Assembly (NCBI GenBank): GCA_958296285.1
Contig: OY282459.1
Coordinates: 756,367-820,366, forward strand
Source of the DNA: an uncultured Alphaproteobacteria bacterium
GTDB taxonomy: Bacteria; Pseudomonadota; Alphaproteobacteria; JAPOUT01; G958296285
Direction: 5' to 3'
Length of the DNA stretch: 64,000 nt
In this document: piece by piece, positions 45,159-55,675 of the stretch
Layout of the letters: every line of letters starts with the position of its first letter
Position numbering within the stretch: the first letter of the stretch is position 1
Made by a program: the position numbers and the translations under genes
Notes under the pieces: model-generated
Seen by the model: the letters and a program-made list of their open reading frames with translations, nothing else
Databases searched by the model: none
What the model was told of the DNA's origin: nothing

Positions 45159-48100
45159 ATGCCCAAGCGCTCCGATATAGAAAGCATCTTGATTGTCGGG
45201 GCGGGGCCTATCGTGATCGGACAGGCTTGCGAGTTTGACTATTCGGGAACGCAAGCCTGCAAGGCGCTGAAGGCGGAAGGCTGCCGCGTCATCCTCGTCA
45301 ATTCCAATCCGGCGACGATCATGACCGATCCCGATCTCGCCGACGCCACCTATATTGAGCCGATCACGCCCGATTCGGTCGCGCGGATCATTGAGAAGGA
45401 AAAGCCCGACGCCCTCCTCCCCACCATGGGCGGACAGACGGCGCTCAATCTCGCCATGGCTTTGGAGAAAGAGGGCGCGCTCGCCCGACATGGCGTGCGG
45501 ATGATCGGCGCCTCCCCAAGGGCGATAGAGAAAGCGGAGGATCGGGGACTCTTCAAAAAAACGATGGAATCGATCGGGCTGGAAACGCCCCGCGCTCTCC
45601 TCGCCCATTCTGAGGCGGAGGCGGAAGAGGCGCTCGCCTCCATCGGTCTGCCGGCGATCATCCGCCCCTCCTTCACGCTGGGCGGAACGGGCGGCGGCAT
45701 CGCCCAAACGAAAGAGGATTTCCGAAAACTGATCGCGCGGGGAATCGCCGCCTCGCCGTCCGGCGAAATCCTGATAGAGGAATCCGTCATGGGCTGGAAG
45801 GAATATGAGATGGAGGTCGTCCGCGACAAGAAGGACAATTGCGTCATTGTCTGCTCCATTGAGAATCTGGATCCGATGGGCGTGCATACCGGCGATTCGG
45901 TGACGGTCGCGCCGGCGCTCACCCTGACCGACAAGGAATATCAGCGCATGAGAACGGCGGCGATCGCGGTTCTTCGCGCCATTGGCGTTGAGACCGGCGG
46001 CTCCAATGTGCAATTCGCGCTCTCGCCGACAGACGGGCGGATGGTCGTCATTGAGATGAATCCGCGCGTCTCGCGCTCTTCGGCGCTGGCCTCCAAAGCC
46101 ACAGGCTTTCCGATCGCGAAAGTGGCGGCGCTCTTGGCGATCGGCTATGGCTTGGACGAGCTCGTCAATGAGATCACCGGCGCGACCCCCGCCTCGTTTG
46201 AGCCGAGTTTGGATTATGTCGTCACGAAAATCCCGCGCTTCGCCTTTGAGAAATTCCCCCGCGCCAAGCCGCGCCTGACCGTGTCCATGAAGTCTGTCGG
46301 CGAGGCGATGGCGATCGGGCGCTCTTTCGCCGAATCCCTGCAGAAGGCGCTCGTCAGTCTTGAGACCGGTCTCACCGGCTTGGACGAGATCGCCGTCTCG
46401 GACATCAAAGCCGCGCTCCAAGAGCCGACCCCCGATCGCCTCCGCCTCATCGCCCAAGCCTTCCGCGAAGGGCTGTCGGCGGAGGCGATCCATAGGCTCT
46501 GCGGCGTGGATCCATGGTTCCTCAGGCAAATCCAAAAGATCGTCCAAGCCGAGGAGGAGATCCGCCAAGAGGGTCTGCCGAAAAGCGCCGACAGATTCCG
46601 CGAAATCAAATCCATGGGATTTTCAGACGCCCGCCTCGCCAAACTCTGCGGCGAAAGCGAAGAAACCGCGCGACAGAAACGCCGCCAGCTCAAAATCCGC
46701 CCCGTCTATAAGCGCATAGACAGTTGCGCCGCCGAGTTCGCCGCTCCGACCCCCTATATGTATGGAACCTATGAAGCGCCGGTCTCGGGCGAGGCGGTCT
46801 GCGAAGCCTCTCCTTCCGACAGAAAGAAAGCCGTCATTTTGGGCGGCGGGCCAAACCGCATCGGACAGGGCATAGAGTTTGACTATTGCTGCTGCCACGC
46901 CTCCTTCGCGCTCCGCGAGGAGGGGGTGGAGAGCGTCATGGTGAATTGCAACCCGGAGACCGTCTCCACCGATTATGACACGTCCGACAGGCTCTATTTT
47001 GAGCCTCTGACGACAGAGCATGTGCTGGAAATCATCGCGCGAGAAGGCGACAGCGGCGATCTGATGGGCGCGATTGTCCAGCTCGGCGGGCAGACGCCTC
47101 TGAAATTGGCGCAGAAGCTGGCGAAAGAGGGCGTCCCGATCCTCGGAACCCAGCTGGACGCGATTGATCTCGCCGAAGACCGCGAGAGATTCCAATCTCT
47201 GATCGCCTCTCTTGGGTTGAAGCAGCCGCCAAGCCGCGCCGCGCGATCGCTCGCCGAAGCGAGGGCGGCGGCGGAGGCGCTCGGCTATCCCGTCATGCTG
47301 CGCCCTTCTTACGTGCTGGGCGGGCGCGCGATGGAGATCGTCCGCGGCGAGGAGGCTCTGGAAGATTACGCGAAGCGCGCTTTGGAAGCAGGCGAGAACG
47401 CGCCGCTCCTCGTGGATTCCTATCTGCGAGACGCGATTGAGGTGGATGTGGACGCTCTCTCGGACGGCGAGAAGGTCGTCATCGCCGGCGTGATGGAGCA
47501 TATTGAGGAGGCGGGCGTCCATTCGGGCGACAGCGCCTGCGCGCTGCCTCCGCACTCGCTCTCGGATTCCATCATCGCGCGCATTGAGAGCGAGACCGCC
47601 GCGCTCGCCCGCGCGCTCGGCGTTCGGGGCTTGATGAATGTCCAATATGCCGTCCAAGAGGGCGAAATCTACGTCCTTGAGGTCAATCCGCGGGCGAGCC
47701 GCACAGCCCCCTTTGTCGCCAAAGCCACGGGACGCGCGATCGTCAAAGAGGCGGCGCGGATCATGCTGGGCGCGTCTCTCTCCGACAGCGCTCCCGACCG
47801 CCCCCGCCCTCCGCCTCAAAGTTCGGGCAGAATCGCGATCAAAGAAGCTGTCTTTCCCTTCGCCCGCTTTGAGGAGGTGGATGTGATTTTAGGGCCCGAA
47901 ATGCGCTCCACAGGCGAAGTGATGGGCTTGGACAGGCATTTCGGCCACGCTTTCGCCAAGAGTCAGCTGGCGGCGGGCGTGGATTTGCCGAAGGAGGGGA
48001 CGGCGTTTCTCTCGGTGCGGGACGCCGACAAGCCGCGCCTCCTGCCGCTCGCCAAAGCGCTGGCTGGGATGGGCTTCTCGCTTCTGGCGACACGGGGAAC

Positions 48101-48416
48101 GGCGGATCATTTGCGCCGAAAGGGTTTTGCCGTCAAGACCATTCACAAAGTCTATGAGGGCGCGCCGCATATCGTGGACGCGATCGGAAAGGGCGCGGTG
48201 CAGCTTGTCGTCAATACGACCGAGGGCAGGCGCTCGCTTGAGGATTCGCGCTCGCTGAGGCGCGCCGCGCTGATGACGCGCCTCCCCTATTACACGACCC
48301 TGGCCGGCGCCGCCGCCGCCGCGCGCGGCATAGAGGCGCTCCGACAAGGCGGCTTTGAGGCGACCCCTTTGCAGAAAATCCATCCTGTCGGCGATTCCAA
48401 GAGGCGGCGATATTGA
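45159..48416 (+). CDS. carB: Carbamoyl-phosphate synthase large subunit
   Basis: CarB makes carbamoyl phosphate for arginine and pyrimidines from bicarbonate, ATP and ammonia supplied by CarA. Two homologous ATP-grasp halves are seen ([19 protein letters not shown] near the N-terminus and [19 protein letters not shown] near 560), with [19 protein letters not shown] and [19 protein letters not shown]. The MGS-like allosteric domain occupies about 940-1085. At 1085 residues it is complete. The small subunit gene carA is not within this window, so the two are not adjacent here. Confidence 0.98.
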   Translation: MPKRSDIESILIVGAGPIVIGQACEFDYSGTQACKALKAEGCRVILVNSNPATIMTDPDLADATYIEPITPDSVARIIEKEKPDALLPTMGGQTALNLAMALEKEGALARHGVRMIGASPRAIEKAEDRGLFKKTMESIGLETPRALLAHSEAEAEEALASIGLPAIIRPSFTLGGTGGGIAQTKEDFRKLIARGIAASPSGEILIEESVMGWKEYEMEVVRDKKDNCVIVCSIENLDPMGVHTGDSVTVAPALTLTDKEYQRMRTAAIAVLRAIGVETGGSNVQFALSPTDGRMVVIEMNPRVSRSSALASKATGFPIAKVAALLAIGYGLDELVNEITGATPASFEPSLDYVVTKIPRFAFEKFPRAKPRLTVSMKSVGEAMAIGRSFAESLQKALVSLETGLTGLDEIAVSDIKAALQEPTPDRLRLIAQAFREGLSAEAIHRLCGVDPWFLRQIQKIVQAEEEIRQEGLPKSADRFREIKSMGFSDARLAKLCGESEETARQKRRQLKIRPVYKRIDSCAAEFAAPTPYMYGTYEAPVSGEAVCEASPSDRKKAVILGGGPNRIGQGIEFDYCCCHASFALREEGVESVMVNCNPETVSTDYDTSDRLYFEPLTTEHVLEIIAREGDSGDLMGAIVQLGGQTPLKLAQKLAKEGVPILGTQLDAIDLAEDRERFQSLIASLGLKQPPSRAARSLAEARAAAEALGYPVMLRPSYVLGGRAMEIVRGEEALEDYAKRALEAGENAPLLVDSYLRDAIEVDVDALSDGEKVVIAGVMEHIEEAGVHSGDSACALPPHSLSDSIIARIESETAALARALGVRGLMNVQYAVQEGEIYVLEVNPRASRTAPFVAKATGRAIVKEAARIMLGASLSDSAPDRPRPPPQSSGRIAIKEAVFPFARFEEVDVILGPEMRSTGEVMGLDRHFGHAFAKSQLAAGVDLPKEGTAFLSVRDADKPRLLPLAKALAGMGFSLLATRGTADHLRRKGFAVKTIHKVYEGAPHIVDAIGKGAVQLVVNTTEGRRSLEDSRSLRRAALMTRLPYYTTLAGAAAAARGIEALRQGGFEATPLQKIHPVGDSKRRRY

Positions 48417-48541
48417 CCTCGCAAGGCGTTTCGGGCGACAATCTTTCCTCCATTCCCCGTCCGCTTTGACGGGCGAGACTGCCATTGATGGCAAGACTGT
48501 CATTGATGCGAGACTGTCGTTGATAAAGAGAAGGAGGCGTC

Positions 48542-49033
48542 ATGGCATCGGTTGAGGCGGAAAAACGAATCCCTATGACCGCCGCAGGCTTCGCGGCGCT
48601 GCAAAAAGAGATCAAGCATCTCAAATCGGTGGAGCGCCCCCGAATCGCGGACGCCATCGCCGAAGCCCGCGCCCATGGCGATCTCTCCGAGAACGCCGAA
48701 TATCACGCCGCCAAAGAGCAGCAGAGTCATAATGAGGGCCGCCTGCGAGAAATAGAGGATCTGCTCCGCCGCGCCGAGATCATAGATGTCAGCGCCCTCT
48801 CCGGGGACGACATCAAATTTGGCGCGACCGTCACCCTTCGCGACATGGAGGGCGGCGACAAAGTCGTCTATCGGATTGTCGGCGAGTGCGAGGCGGACGT
48901 CAAAGCCGGACGCCTCTCCATCACCTCGCCTTTGGCGCGCGCCCTCATCGGAAAAGAGGAGGGGGACGATTGCAGCTGCCTCACCCCTTCCGGCAAGCGC
49001 GAATATGAGATTCTCAAAGTCGCTTACAAATAG
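48542..49033 (+). CDS. greA: Transcript cleavage factor GreA
   Basis: GreA rescues backtracked RNA polymerase by stimulating transcript cleavage. The N-terminal coiled coil carries the tip acidic pair within [17 protein letters not shown], and the C-terminal FKBP-like domain has [19 protein letters not shown] sequence ([17 protein letters not shown]). At 163 residues it is normal. A GAAGGAGGCGTC site precedes ATG 48542. The leader holds three imperfect tandem copies of a ~19-bp unit (GAGACTGTCATTGATG-like, about 48475-48527). It lies between carB and trxB on the same strand. Confidence 0.96.
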   Translation: MASVEAEKRIPMTAAGFAALQKEIKHLKSVERPRIADAIAEARAHGDLSENAEYHAAKEQQSHNEGRLREIEDLLRRAEIIDVSALSGDDIKFGATVTLRDMEGGDKVVYRIVGECEADVKAGRLSITSPLARALIGKEEGDDCSCLTPSGKREYEILKVAYK

Positions 49034-49068
49034 CCTTCCTCTTTAGCGGCGGCGGGCGGGGCTTTGTG

Positions 49069-50016
49069 ATGGCGGAAGAGATTCATGCGCGTCTGGTGAT
49101 TTTGGGATCGGGCGCGGCCGGTTTGACCGCCGCCATTTATGCCGCGCGCGCGAATCTCGCGCCGCTTCTCCTTCAGGGGCTGGAGCCGGGCGGGCAGATG
49201 ACCATCACGACGGATGTGGAAAATTATCCCGGATTCGCCGAGACCATCCAAGGTCCATGGCTGATGGAGCAGATGCGTCTTCAGGCGGAGCATGTCGGCG
49301 CGCGTCTTTTGTCGGACAGCGCCGTCAAGGCGGAGTTGGACAAGCGCCCTTTCAGGATTCATGGCGAGGGGGGCGCGGTTTATCTCGCCGATGCTTTAAT
49401 TATCGCGACAGGCGCGCGCGCCAAATGGCTGGGCTTGCCGTCTGAGGAAAAATTTCGAGGCTTTGGCGTTTCGGCATGCGCCACTTGCGATGGCGCTTTC
49501 TTCCGCGATCAAGAGGTGATCGTTGTCGGCGGCGGCAACATGGCGGTGGAGGAGGCGCTTTATCTCGCCAATCTGGCGAAATCGGTGCGTCTCATTCACC
49601 GCCGCGATTCTCTCCGCGCCGAGAAGATTTCGCAGGATCGTCTTTTCGCCCACCCCAAGATTTCGGTTTTATGGAACACGGCGCTGCAGGAGATTCTAGG
49701 AGACCAAACGCCGCCGCCCGCCGTCAAAGGCGCGGCGCTCCGCGACTTGAAAAGCGGCGAGACGCGACAGATCAAGACGGACGGCGTGTTCATCGCCATT
49801 GGGCATGAGCCGCAGACCGAGATTTTTCGCGGGCTTGTTGAGATGAAGGAGAGCGGCGTTTTGATCACCAAGCCGGGGCGCGCCGAGACGATGAGGCGCG
49901 GCGTTTTCGCGGCGGGCGATGTGGCGGACGATCGCTATCGTCAGGCGGTGACGGCGGCGGCGATGGGCTGCATGGCGGCTTTGGAGGCGGAGGCGTTTCT
50001 CTCCGCTCAAGATTGA
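49069..50016 (+). CDS. trxB: Thioredoxin reductase
   Basis: TrxB reduces thioredoxin with NADPH. The FAD motif GSGAAGLTAAIYAARA, the redox pair in SACATCDGAFF (CATC), the NADPH motif VVGGGNMAVEEALYLA and the C-terminal GVFAAGDVADDRYRQAVTAAAMGC are all present. The start is ATG 49069 rather than the GTG directly before it. At 315 residues it is of standard length. It lies 35 bp after greA and just upstream of a small-RNA candidate on the same strand. Confidence 0.97.
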   Translation: MAEEIHARLVILGSGAAGLTAAIYAARANLAPLLLQGLEPGGQMTITTDVENYPGFAETIQGPWLMEQMRLQAEHVGARLLSDSAVKAELDKRPFRIHGEGGAVYLADALIIATGARAKWLGLPSEEKFRGFGVSACATCDGAFFRDQEVIVVGGGNMAVEEALYLANLAKSVRLIHRRDSLRAEKISQDRLFAHPKISVLWNTALQEILGDQTPPPAVKGAALRDLKSGETRQIKTDGVFIAIGHEPQTEIFRGLVEMKESGVLITKPGRAETMRRGVFAAGDVADDRYRQAVTAAAMGCMAALEAEAFLSAQD

Positions 50017-50049
50017 CTCTGCCCGCGCCCCCCGCGCAATCTGCCGACT

Positions 50050-50078
50050 CTTGCGCGGGCGTGAAAAACTTCCTATCG
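50050..50078 (+). promoter_or_regulatory. RpoH-type promoter for the small RNA
   Basis: CTTG at 50050-50053 and CCTATCG at 50072-50078 are 18 bp apart, the same layout as the groES promoter. The match to CTTG-N17/18-CYTATNT is good in both boxes, so heat-shock or stress control of the RNA is expected. Confidence 0.6.
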
Positions 50079-50084
50079 TTAAAG

Positions 50085-50242
50085 TGATTCGGGGCAAGTG
50101 ATTCGTTTAGTCAAATCCTTGTTTCCGAAGAGGCGGCTATGCCCTCCAGCCGTCTAATGCGGCGGTCTCCTCCTGACCGTACGCGGGGAAGACAGCTTCC
50201 CAGCCGGGCTCCTGAACCCTCCATCGGGAGCCCGGCGTTTTT
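50085..50242 (+). ncRNA. Small RNA with three anti-Shine-Dalgarno loops
   Basis: This is a ~155-nt RNA of consecutive hairpins. Hairpin 1 (CGGCT/AGCCG, 50134-50152) has the loop ATGCCCTCC. Hairpin 2 (CGGTC/GACCG, 50163-50179) has the loop TCCTCCT. Hairpin 3 is GGGAAG/CTTCCC. The terminator GCCGGGCTCC/GGAGCCCGGC (50203-50236) has a loop containing CCCTCC and ends in five Ts. Three loops expose CCTCC, complementary to ribosome binding sites. This is the hallmark of the alphaproteobacterial alpha-r14/CcsR ('cuckoo') RNAs, which regulate translation under stress. Family membership is inferred from structure; the terminator also overlaps the msrP stop. Confidence 0.7.
50203..50242 (+). terminator. 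Rho-independent terminator of the small RNA
   Basis: A 10-bp GC-rich stem GCCGGGCTCC/GGAGCCCGGC closes a 14-nt loop and is followed by GTTTTT. It probably also works in reverse for msrP, whose stop codon lies in the T run. Confidence 0.85.
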
Positions 50243-51209
50243 AGCGCCACAGCGTAAGACCGAGCGAATCGCCTTCTTTATAGAGATGCGCGACTTGTTC
50301 GCCGTAGCCGTTATAGAGTTGGGTTGGGACGCGGCGGCCTGTTCCGATCAGTTCTTCGCTTGCCTGCGACCATCTGGGGTGCGGGACTTCGGGATTCACA
50401 TTTGCCCAGAAGCCGTATTCTTTCGGCTGGACGTCTTCCCAGAAACTCACGGGGCGCGCTGTCGTGAAGCGGAAGCGCGTGATGGATTTGATGGATTTAA
50501 ATCCGTATTTCCATGGAACTGCCAAACGAAGCGGCGCGCCAAATTGTTTTAGGAGCGGTTTGCCATAGATGCCGGTGGCGAGGAAGGTCAGTTCGTTGGC
50601 GGCTTCGGCGATGGTCAGGCCTTCTTTATAGGGCCAGGGGTACCAGATTTGTTTTTGTCCGCCTGCGATGGAGGGATCGTAGAAGGTTTGCATTTCCACG
50701 AACTTCGCTGATGGTTTGGGATCGGCGAGTTTGAGGAGTTCGGAGAAGGCGAAGCCTGTCCATGGGACGGCCATGGCCCAGGCTTCCACGCATCGGTGTC
50801 GGTAGAGGCGTTCTTCCAGCGGCATTTTGCGGATCAGCTCGTCTATGCTGATGGTGATGGGTTTTTGGACTTCGCCTTCTATTGTGATGTCCCATGGGCG
50901 TGTTTTGAGCGCTTGGGCGGCGGCGGCGATTCGTTTATGGGATCCGAATTCGTAGAAGTTGTTGTATTTGGATGTCACGTTTATTGGCGTGATGTCGCGG
51001 TTGAGTTTGTAGGCGGGGTTTTGTTTGGCGGGGTAGAGGTTGAGGGTTTTGTCGGGGGGTTCGGTTGCGCTTTGGGCGATATTGGGGATGAGGGCGGCGC
51101 TTGCGGCGATGGTTGTTGTTGTGAGGAATTGTCGGCGGTTGAGGAAGATATGTTCGGGGGTGGCGTGGTTTTCGGGGATGTGCCAGTTGGGTTTATGGAT
51201 GGTTTGCAT
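50241..51209 (-). CDS. msrP: Methionine sulfoxide reductase catalytic subunit MsrP
   Basis: MsrP (YedY) is a periplasmic molybdopterin enzyme repairing oxidised methionines. A Tat signal (LNRRQFLTTTTIAASAALI) is present, then the family N-terminus KYNNFYEFGS, the molybdenum-ligand Cys in RHRCVEAWAMAVPWTGF and the C-terminal WSQASEELIGTGRRVPT. The start is ATG 51209 after GGAGAAACCCC. At 322 residues it is typical. The heme subunit gene msrQ, usually adjacent, is absent: upstream is only a repeat region and downstream is the converging small RNA. Confidence 0.94.
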   Translation of the reverse strand: MQTIHKPNWHIPENHATPEHIFLNRRQFLTTTTIAASAALIPNIAQSATEPPDKTLNLYPAKQNPAYKLNRDITPINVTSKYNNFYEFGSHKRIAAAAQALKTRPWDITIEGEVQKPITISIDELIRKMPLEERLYRHRCVEAWAMAVPWTGFAFSELLKLADPKPSAKFVEMQTFYDPSIAGGQKQIWYPWPYKEGLTIAEAANELTFLATGIYGKPLLKQFGAPLRLAVPWKYGFKSIKSITRFRFTTARPVSFWEDVQPKEYGFWANVNPEVPHPRWSQASEELIGTGRRVPTQLYNGYGEQVAHLYKEGDSLGLTLWR

Positions 51210-51282
51210 GGGGGTTTCTCCTGTGCCCTTTCTCTGTGATGGATTATGGCGGGGGAGTTGTGGGGAGTCCAGCTTCAAAAGA

Positions 51283-51374
51283 GGGGGGGGCGGCGAGCCG
51301 CCGCGGGCATTTTTTGCATAGATAGGGGTTTGTTTTTGCCGCAGGGGAACTAATGCATAGAAGCTTGAGGTGAA
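51283..51374 (-). repeat. Satellite module G, copy 2 (inverted)
   Basis: On the minus strand it reads TTCACCTCAAGCTTCTATGC, then AGTTCCCCTGCGGCAAAAAC, CCTATCTATGCAAAAAATGCC and the GCGGCGGCTCGCCGC hairpin with a C run. It differs from copy 1 at only about a dozen of 90 positions. It abuts the left end of R6 as copy 1 abuts R1. Confidence 0.85.
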
Positions 51375-51674
51375 GGGGGGTTTGGGGGGCTAGCCCCCCA
51401 AAAAAGAGGGGGTTCGGGGGGGAATCCCCCCCGAAAAGTCGGCGGGCGTGGCGAAACGAAGCCGAGCGTAGCGAGGCGAGAAAGCCCGCCGACCCCCCTG
51501 CTTACAAGAGCTCTTGCGGGCAGGGGGCGGTTGGGGGGTGGGTCGCTTTTGCTTGTTCGCTACGCTCACTGCGCAAAAGCTTTTTTCCCACCCCACCCCC
51601 CAACCGATAGGCTGCCTTCGGCAGCCTTGGTTTTTCTTGGGGGGCTAGCCCCCCAAACCCCCCTTAACGGGAGA
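51368..51674. repeat. Nested-palindrome intergenic element, copy R6 (complete)
   Basis: This full copy lies between msrP and dps on the same strand. The left end GTGAAGGGGGGTTTGGGGGGC has the CTAGCC palindrome. Then come GGGGGAATCCCCCC, the GTCGGCGGGC/GCCCGCCGAC stem, the CAAGAGCTCTTG core, and the large stem in the GGTTGGGGGGTGGG version (51528-51606) with yet another inner pair, GCTTTTGC/GCAAAAGC. TAGGCTGCC/GGCAGCC and the right end CCCCCCTTAACGGGAG follow. It ends 3 bp before the dps stop codon. Confidence 0.9.
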
Positions 51675-51677
51675 AAG

Positions 51678-52169
51678 TCATTTCTCCTCCAAAAAACTCC
51701 GCAACATCCACGCCACCTTCTCACTCGCCTGCAGCCGCTGAACCAATAAATCCGCGCTCGCCTCATCTCCAACAGACGCCGCAACCCTCTGAGCCTCACG
51801 AAGACCGCGAACCAAAACCTCATGCCCGCCCAACAAACTCGCAACCATCTCACGAGCCGACAAAACAGAATTCGCCCCATCATCACTATCAATCCGCGAC
51901 AAACCCTCAAAAGCCCGATAACCACAAGGCGCAGGAAAACCCAACGCCCGAATGCGCTCCGCAACCTCATCCACAGCAGCCCACAACTCCGTATATTGAG
52001 CCTCAAACATCACATGAAGCGTCTGAAAATGCGGGCCCATCACATTCCAATGATAGCCATGAGTCTTCAGATAAAGCGTGTATGTGTCAGCAAGAACCGC
52101 CGACAAAGCCCGCGAAACCGCCTCGCGATCCTTGTCAGAAATCCCAATCTCAACCCGACGATCCGACAT
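51678..52169 (-). CDS. dps: Dps ferritin-like DNA-protection protein
   Basis: Dps stores iron and protects DNA in stress. Helix A/B carries the ferroxidase ligands in KTHGYHWNVMGPHFQTLH and FEAQYTELWAAVDEVAERI. The start is ATG 52169 after GAGGAGAGGAG, giving 163 residues, normal size. It has its own promoter (TAGACA, 17 bp, TATATT) and an overlapping Irr-box-like palindrome, so iron control is likely. It lies downstream of the aspartate aminotransferase gene on the same strand. Confidence 0.95.
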   Translation of the reverse strand: MSDRRVEIGISDKDREAVSRALSAVLADTYTLYLKTHGYHWNVMGPHFQTLHVMFEAQYTELWAAVDEVAERIRALGFPAPCGYRAFEGLSRIDSDDGANSVLSAREMVASLLGGHEVLVRGLREAQRVAASVGDEASADLLVQRLQASEKVAWMLRSFLEEK

Positions 52170-52208
52170 AAGCCATCTCCTCTCCTCTGCCAAAAACACT
52201 CCCCAATC

Positions 52209-52237
52209 AATATAAGACCAGCAGACCCGCCTGTCTA
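52209..52237 (-). promoter_or_regulatory. dps promoter
   Basis: On the minus strand TAGACA (52237-52232) and TATATT (52214-52209) are 17 bp apart, both close to the sigma-70 consensus. The -35 box abuts the palindrome at 52239-52265. Confidence 0.65.
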
Positions 52238-52238
52238 G

Positions 52239-52265
52239 AGTTTTTTAGAATGTTTCTAAAAAACT
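52239..52265. promoter_or_regulatory. Irr-box-like palindrome upstream of dps
   Basis: This is a perfect 27-bp palindrome: arms AGTTTTTTAGAA and TTCTAAAAAACT around TGT. Its core TTTAGAA-N3-TTCTAAA matches the iron-control element bound by Irr in alphaproteobacteria. It touches the -35 box of the dps promoter, a position suited to either repression or activation by iron status. Confidence 0.7.
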
Positions 52266-52293
52266 TTTCCCGCTCCCGCCCTGCGCCGACAAT

Positions 52294-53520
<1,227 letters not shown>

Positions 53521-54468
53521 CTATCTCTGGTGGATGAGGGGCATTCCCGGAATCGGGCTTCGCATATGGACGACATAGTTAGAACTGATGGAGCCGACAT
53601 ACAAATCACAAAGATCGGAGCCGCCCCAACTGACATTGGTCGGCGTGTTCAGCATCTTGCCGGAGGGATCATGGGCGACGGTGAAAACTTCGCGCGCCGG
53701 CGTGATCGCCACCAGCTTATTCGCCGATGGAAGAGTCACCCAGAGATTGCCTTCTTGGTCAAAGCCGTTGCCGTCCGTGAAAGCCCAGTTGGCGCGATCT
53801 TCGGGATTGGGGAGATTGTCGGGATCGGCGAAGTCCGGAATGATGCCGAGCATCGGCCCGTATTCTTCAGCGCTGCCGAGCGTTCCGTCTTGGCGGATTG
53901 GGAAGCGCAGGACGTTTCCGCCGCTTGTTTGGTTGACGTAGAGATGGGTTTCGTTTTCGTCCAGGCAGCAGCCGTTGGCGAATTTGAGTTTTTTGGCGAT
54001 GATGTCGGTTGTGCCGTTTGGCGTGATTCGGAAGACGAAGCCGTCTTCGCGTCCGTCCAGGGCGAGGGGCCAGGCTTCGGCGGAGGTTGAGTGGGTGCAG
54101 TAGATTGTTCCGTCTTTGGCGATGATTGGGTAGTTGGAGGAGGTGAGGGTGATATTTTCCACTTTTTCCACGAGGTTGATGAGTTCGCCTGTTTTGGTGT
54201 TGAGTTTTTGGAGGGGTCCGGCTTCGCCGTCATAGATGCCGAAGTTGGCGATGATGATATTTTCGTTTTCGTCCATATTGATTCCGTTTGGCGCGCCGCC
54301 TTTGGGTCCGATGCGGTTGAGGTTTCCGTTTGGGAGGATTTCGGCGCAGGAGCATTGATGGTCGGATGCGAAGATTCGTCCTGATTTGGAGACGACGACG
54401 TCTTCGGGTCTTTCTAGGCCGGTGCCGATTTTTTTCATGGTTTGGGTGTCTATGGTTTTGAGCGGCAT
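53521..54468 (-). CDS. SMP-30/gluconolactonase-like protein
   Basis: This 315-residue beta-propeller of the SGL family probably hydrolyses a sugar lactone. Blocks along the propeller are RPEDVVVSKSGRIFASDHQ, GAPNGINMDENENIIIANFG, TDGNGFDQEGNLWVTLPSANKL (calcium-site Asp) and TNVSWGGSDLCDLYVGS. The start is ATG 54468 after AAGGAGGACATC; an upstream frame through the repeat element is not real. The 5' half is T/G-rich at third positions on the plus strand, as in other genes bordering repeats. Substrate unknown. Confidence 0.88.
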   Translation of the reverse strand: MPLKTIDTQTMKKIGTGLERPEDVVVSKSGRIFASDHQCSCAEILPNGNLNRIGPKGGAPNGINMDENENIIIANFGIYDGEAGPLQKLNTKTGELINLVEKVENITLTSSNYPIIAKDGTIYCTHSTSAEAWPLALDGREDGFVFRITPNGTTDIIAKKLKFANGCCLDENETHLYVNQTSGGNVLRFPIRQDGTLGSAEEYGPMLGIIPDFADPDNLPNPEDRANWAFTDGNGFDQEGNLWVTLPSANKLVAITPAREVFTVAHDPSGKMLNTPTNVSWGGSDLCDLYVGSISSNYVVHMRSPIPGMPLIHQR

Positions 54469-54503
54469 GATGTCCTCCTTTTTTGCGGGTTTGAATATAG
54501 CAA

Positions 54504-54830
54504 AGTTAAGGGGGGTTTGGGGGGCTAGCCCCCCAAGAAAAACCAAGCGGGCGAAGCCCGCTATAGTCGGCGGGCGTGGCGCAACGAAGCCGAGCGTAGC
54601 CACTCGTGGCGTAGCGAGGCGAGGAAGCCCGCCGACCCCCCTGCATCGCAAAAGCTCTTGCGAGCAGGGGGCGCGTGGGTGGGTCGCATTTGCTCGCTCG
54701 CTACGCCACGAGTGGCTTGCTTCGCTCGCAAATGCTCTTTTCCCACCCACCCACGCGGTTTCGGGGGGATTCCCCCCGATCCCCCCTTCTTCGCGGGGGG
54801 CTTCGCCCCCCACACCCCCCTTAACGGGAG
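54504..54830. repeat. Nested-palindrome intergenic element, copy R7 (complete)
   Basis: This full copy lies between the divergent SMP-30 and 23S genes, directly before the rRNA promoter. The left end GTTAAGGGGGGTTTGGGGGGC is followed by AGCGGGCGAAGCCCGCT, a GTCGGCGGGC/GCCCGCCGAC stem enlarged by a CCACTCGTGG insert, and a decayed core AAAAGCTCTTG. The large stem follows (54672-54757, CGCGTGGGTGGG/CCCACCCACCCACGCG, also carrying a CCACGAGTGG insert), then GGGGGGATTCCCCCC, GGGGGGCTTCGCCCCCC and the right end CCCCCCTTAACGGGAG. Confidence 0.9.
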
Positions 54831-54843
54831 TTTTGCAAGCCCA

Positions 54844-54872
54844 TTGACTCCACAAAATCCAAACCCTACTAT
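54844..54872 (+). promoter_or_regulatory. 23S rRNA promoter
   Basis: TTGACT (54844-54849) and TACTAT (54867-54872) are separated by exactly 17 bp, with a start site expected near 54879. It lies immediately after R7 and shows that the 23S gene is transcribed on its own. Confidence 0.75.
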
Positions 54873-54880
54873 CCCCCACT

Positions 54881-54892
54881 CGCTCTTTCTCA
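54881..54892 (+). promoter_or_regulatory. boxA antitermination signal
   Basis: CGCTCTTTCTCA matches the rRNA boxA consensus TGCTCTTTAACA at its core, a few bases after the predicted start site. A hairpin ATCCAAC/GTTGGAT follows (54900-54920), in the boxB-like position. Together they mark a genuine rRNA leader. Confidence 0.65.
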
Positions 54893-55194
54893 TCGTGAAT
54901 CCAACGAAATATGTTGGATATGCAATCGCCCCTCAGGGGCAAAACGCATATCCACCGCTCAATCCGCAACAGTCCAAGCCTCGCGCCTAAAACGCGAAGC
55001 GCGGACGTTGAGAGCAATCAAGCGCGTTAAAGGCATCTGGTGAATGCCTTGGCGTCGAGAGGCGACGAAGGACGCAGCATGCTGCGATAAGCCGCGGGAA
55101 GCCGCAAGCAGGCACTGATCCGCGGATCTCCGAATGGGGAAACCCGATTCTCTCGTAGAATCATCATGCGCCGAATCCATAAGCGTATGAAGCA

Positions 55195-55230
<36 letters not shown>

Positions 55231-55458
55231 AAGGACATCAACCGAGACTCCGTTAGTAGTGGCGAGCGAACGCGGACCAGGCCCTATGCCTCATCTCTTC
55301 CAACTGGAAGTTTCTGGAAAGAAACGCCATAGAAGGTGATAGCCCAGTACAGGAACAGAAGAGACGAAGCATCCGAGTAGGACGGGACACGTGAAATCTT
55401 GTCTGAAGACGGGGGGACCACCCTCCAAGCCTAAGTACTCCTCGACGACCGATAGTGT

Positions 55459-55492
<34 letters not shown>

Positions 55493-55644
55493 GACGAGGG
55501 GAGTGAAACAGTTCCTGAAACCGGATGCCTACAATCAGTCGGAGCCCGCGCGGCGTCTTCGGACGCCATGACGGGTGACGGCGTACCTTTTGTATAATGG
55601 GTCAGCGAGTTGATCTGCCGAGCAAGCTTAAGCCGAAGAGGCGG

Positions 55645-55675
<31 letters not shown>

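Noticed and set aside
45120..46568. 482-codon open frame antisense to carB
   Set aside because: It lies wholly opposite a certain carB gene, has Arg/Asp-rich composition typical of GC-biased shadow frames, and no start signal.
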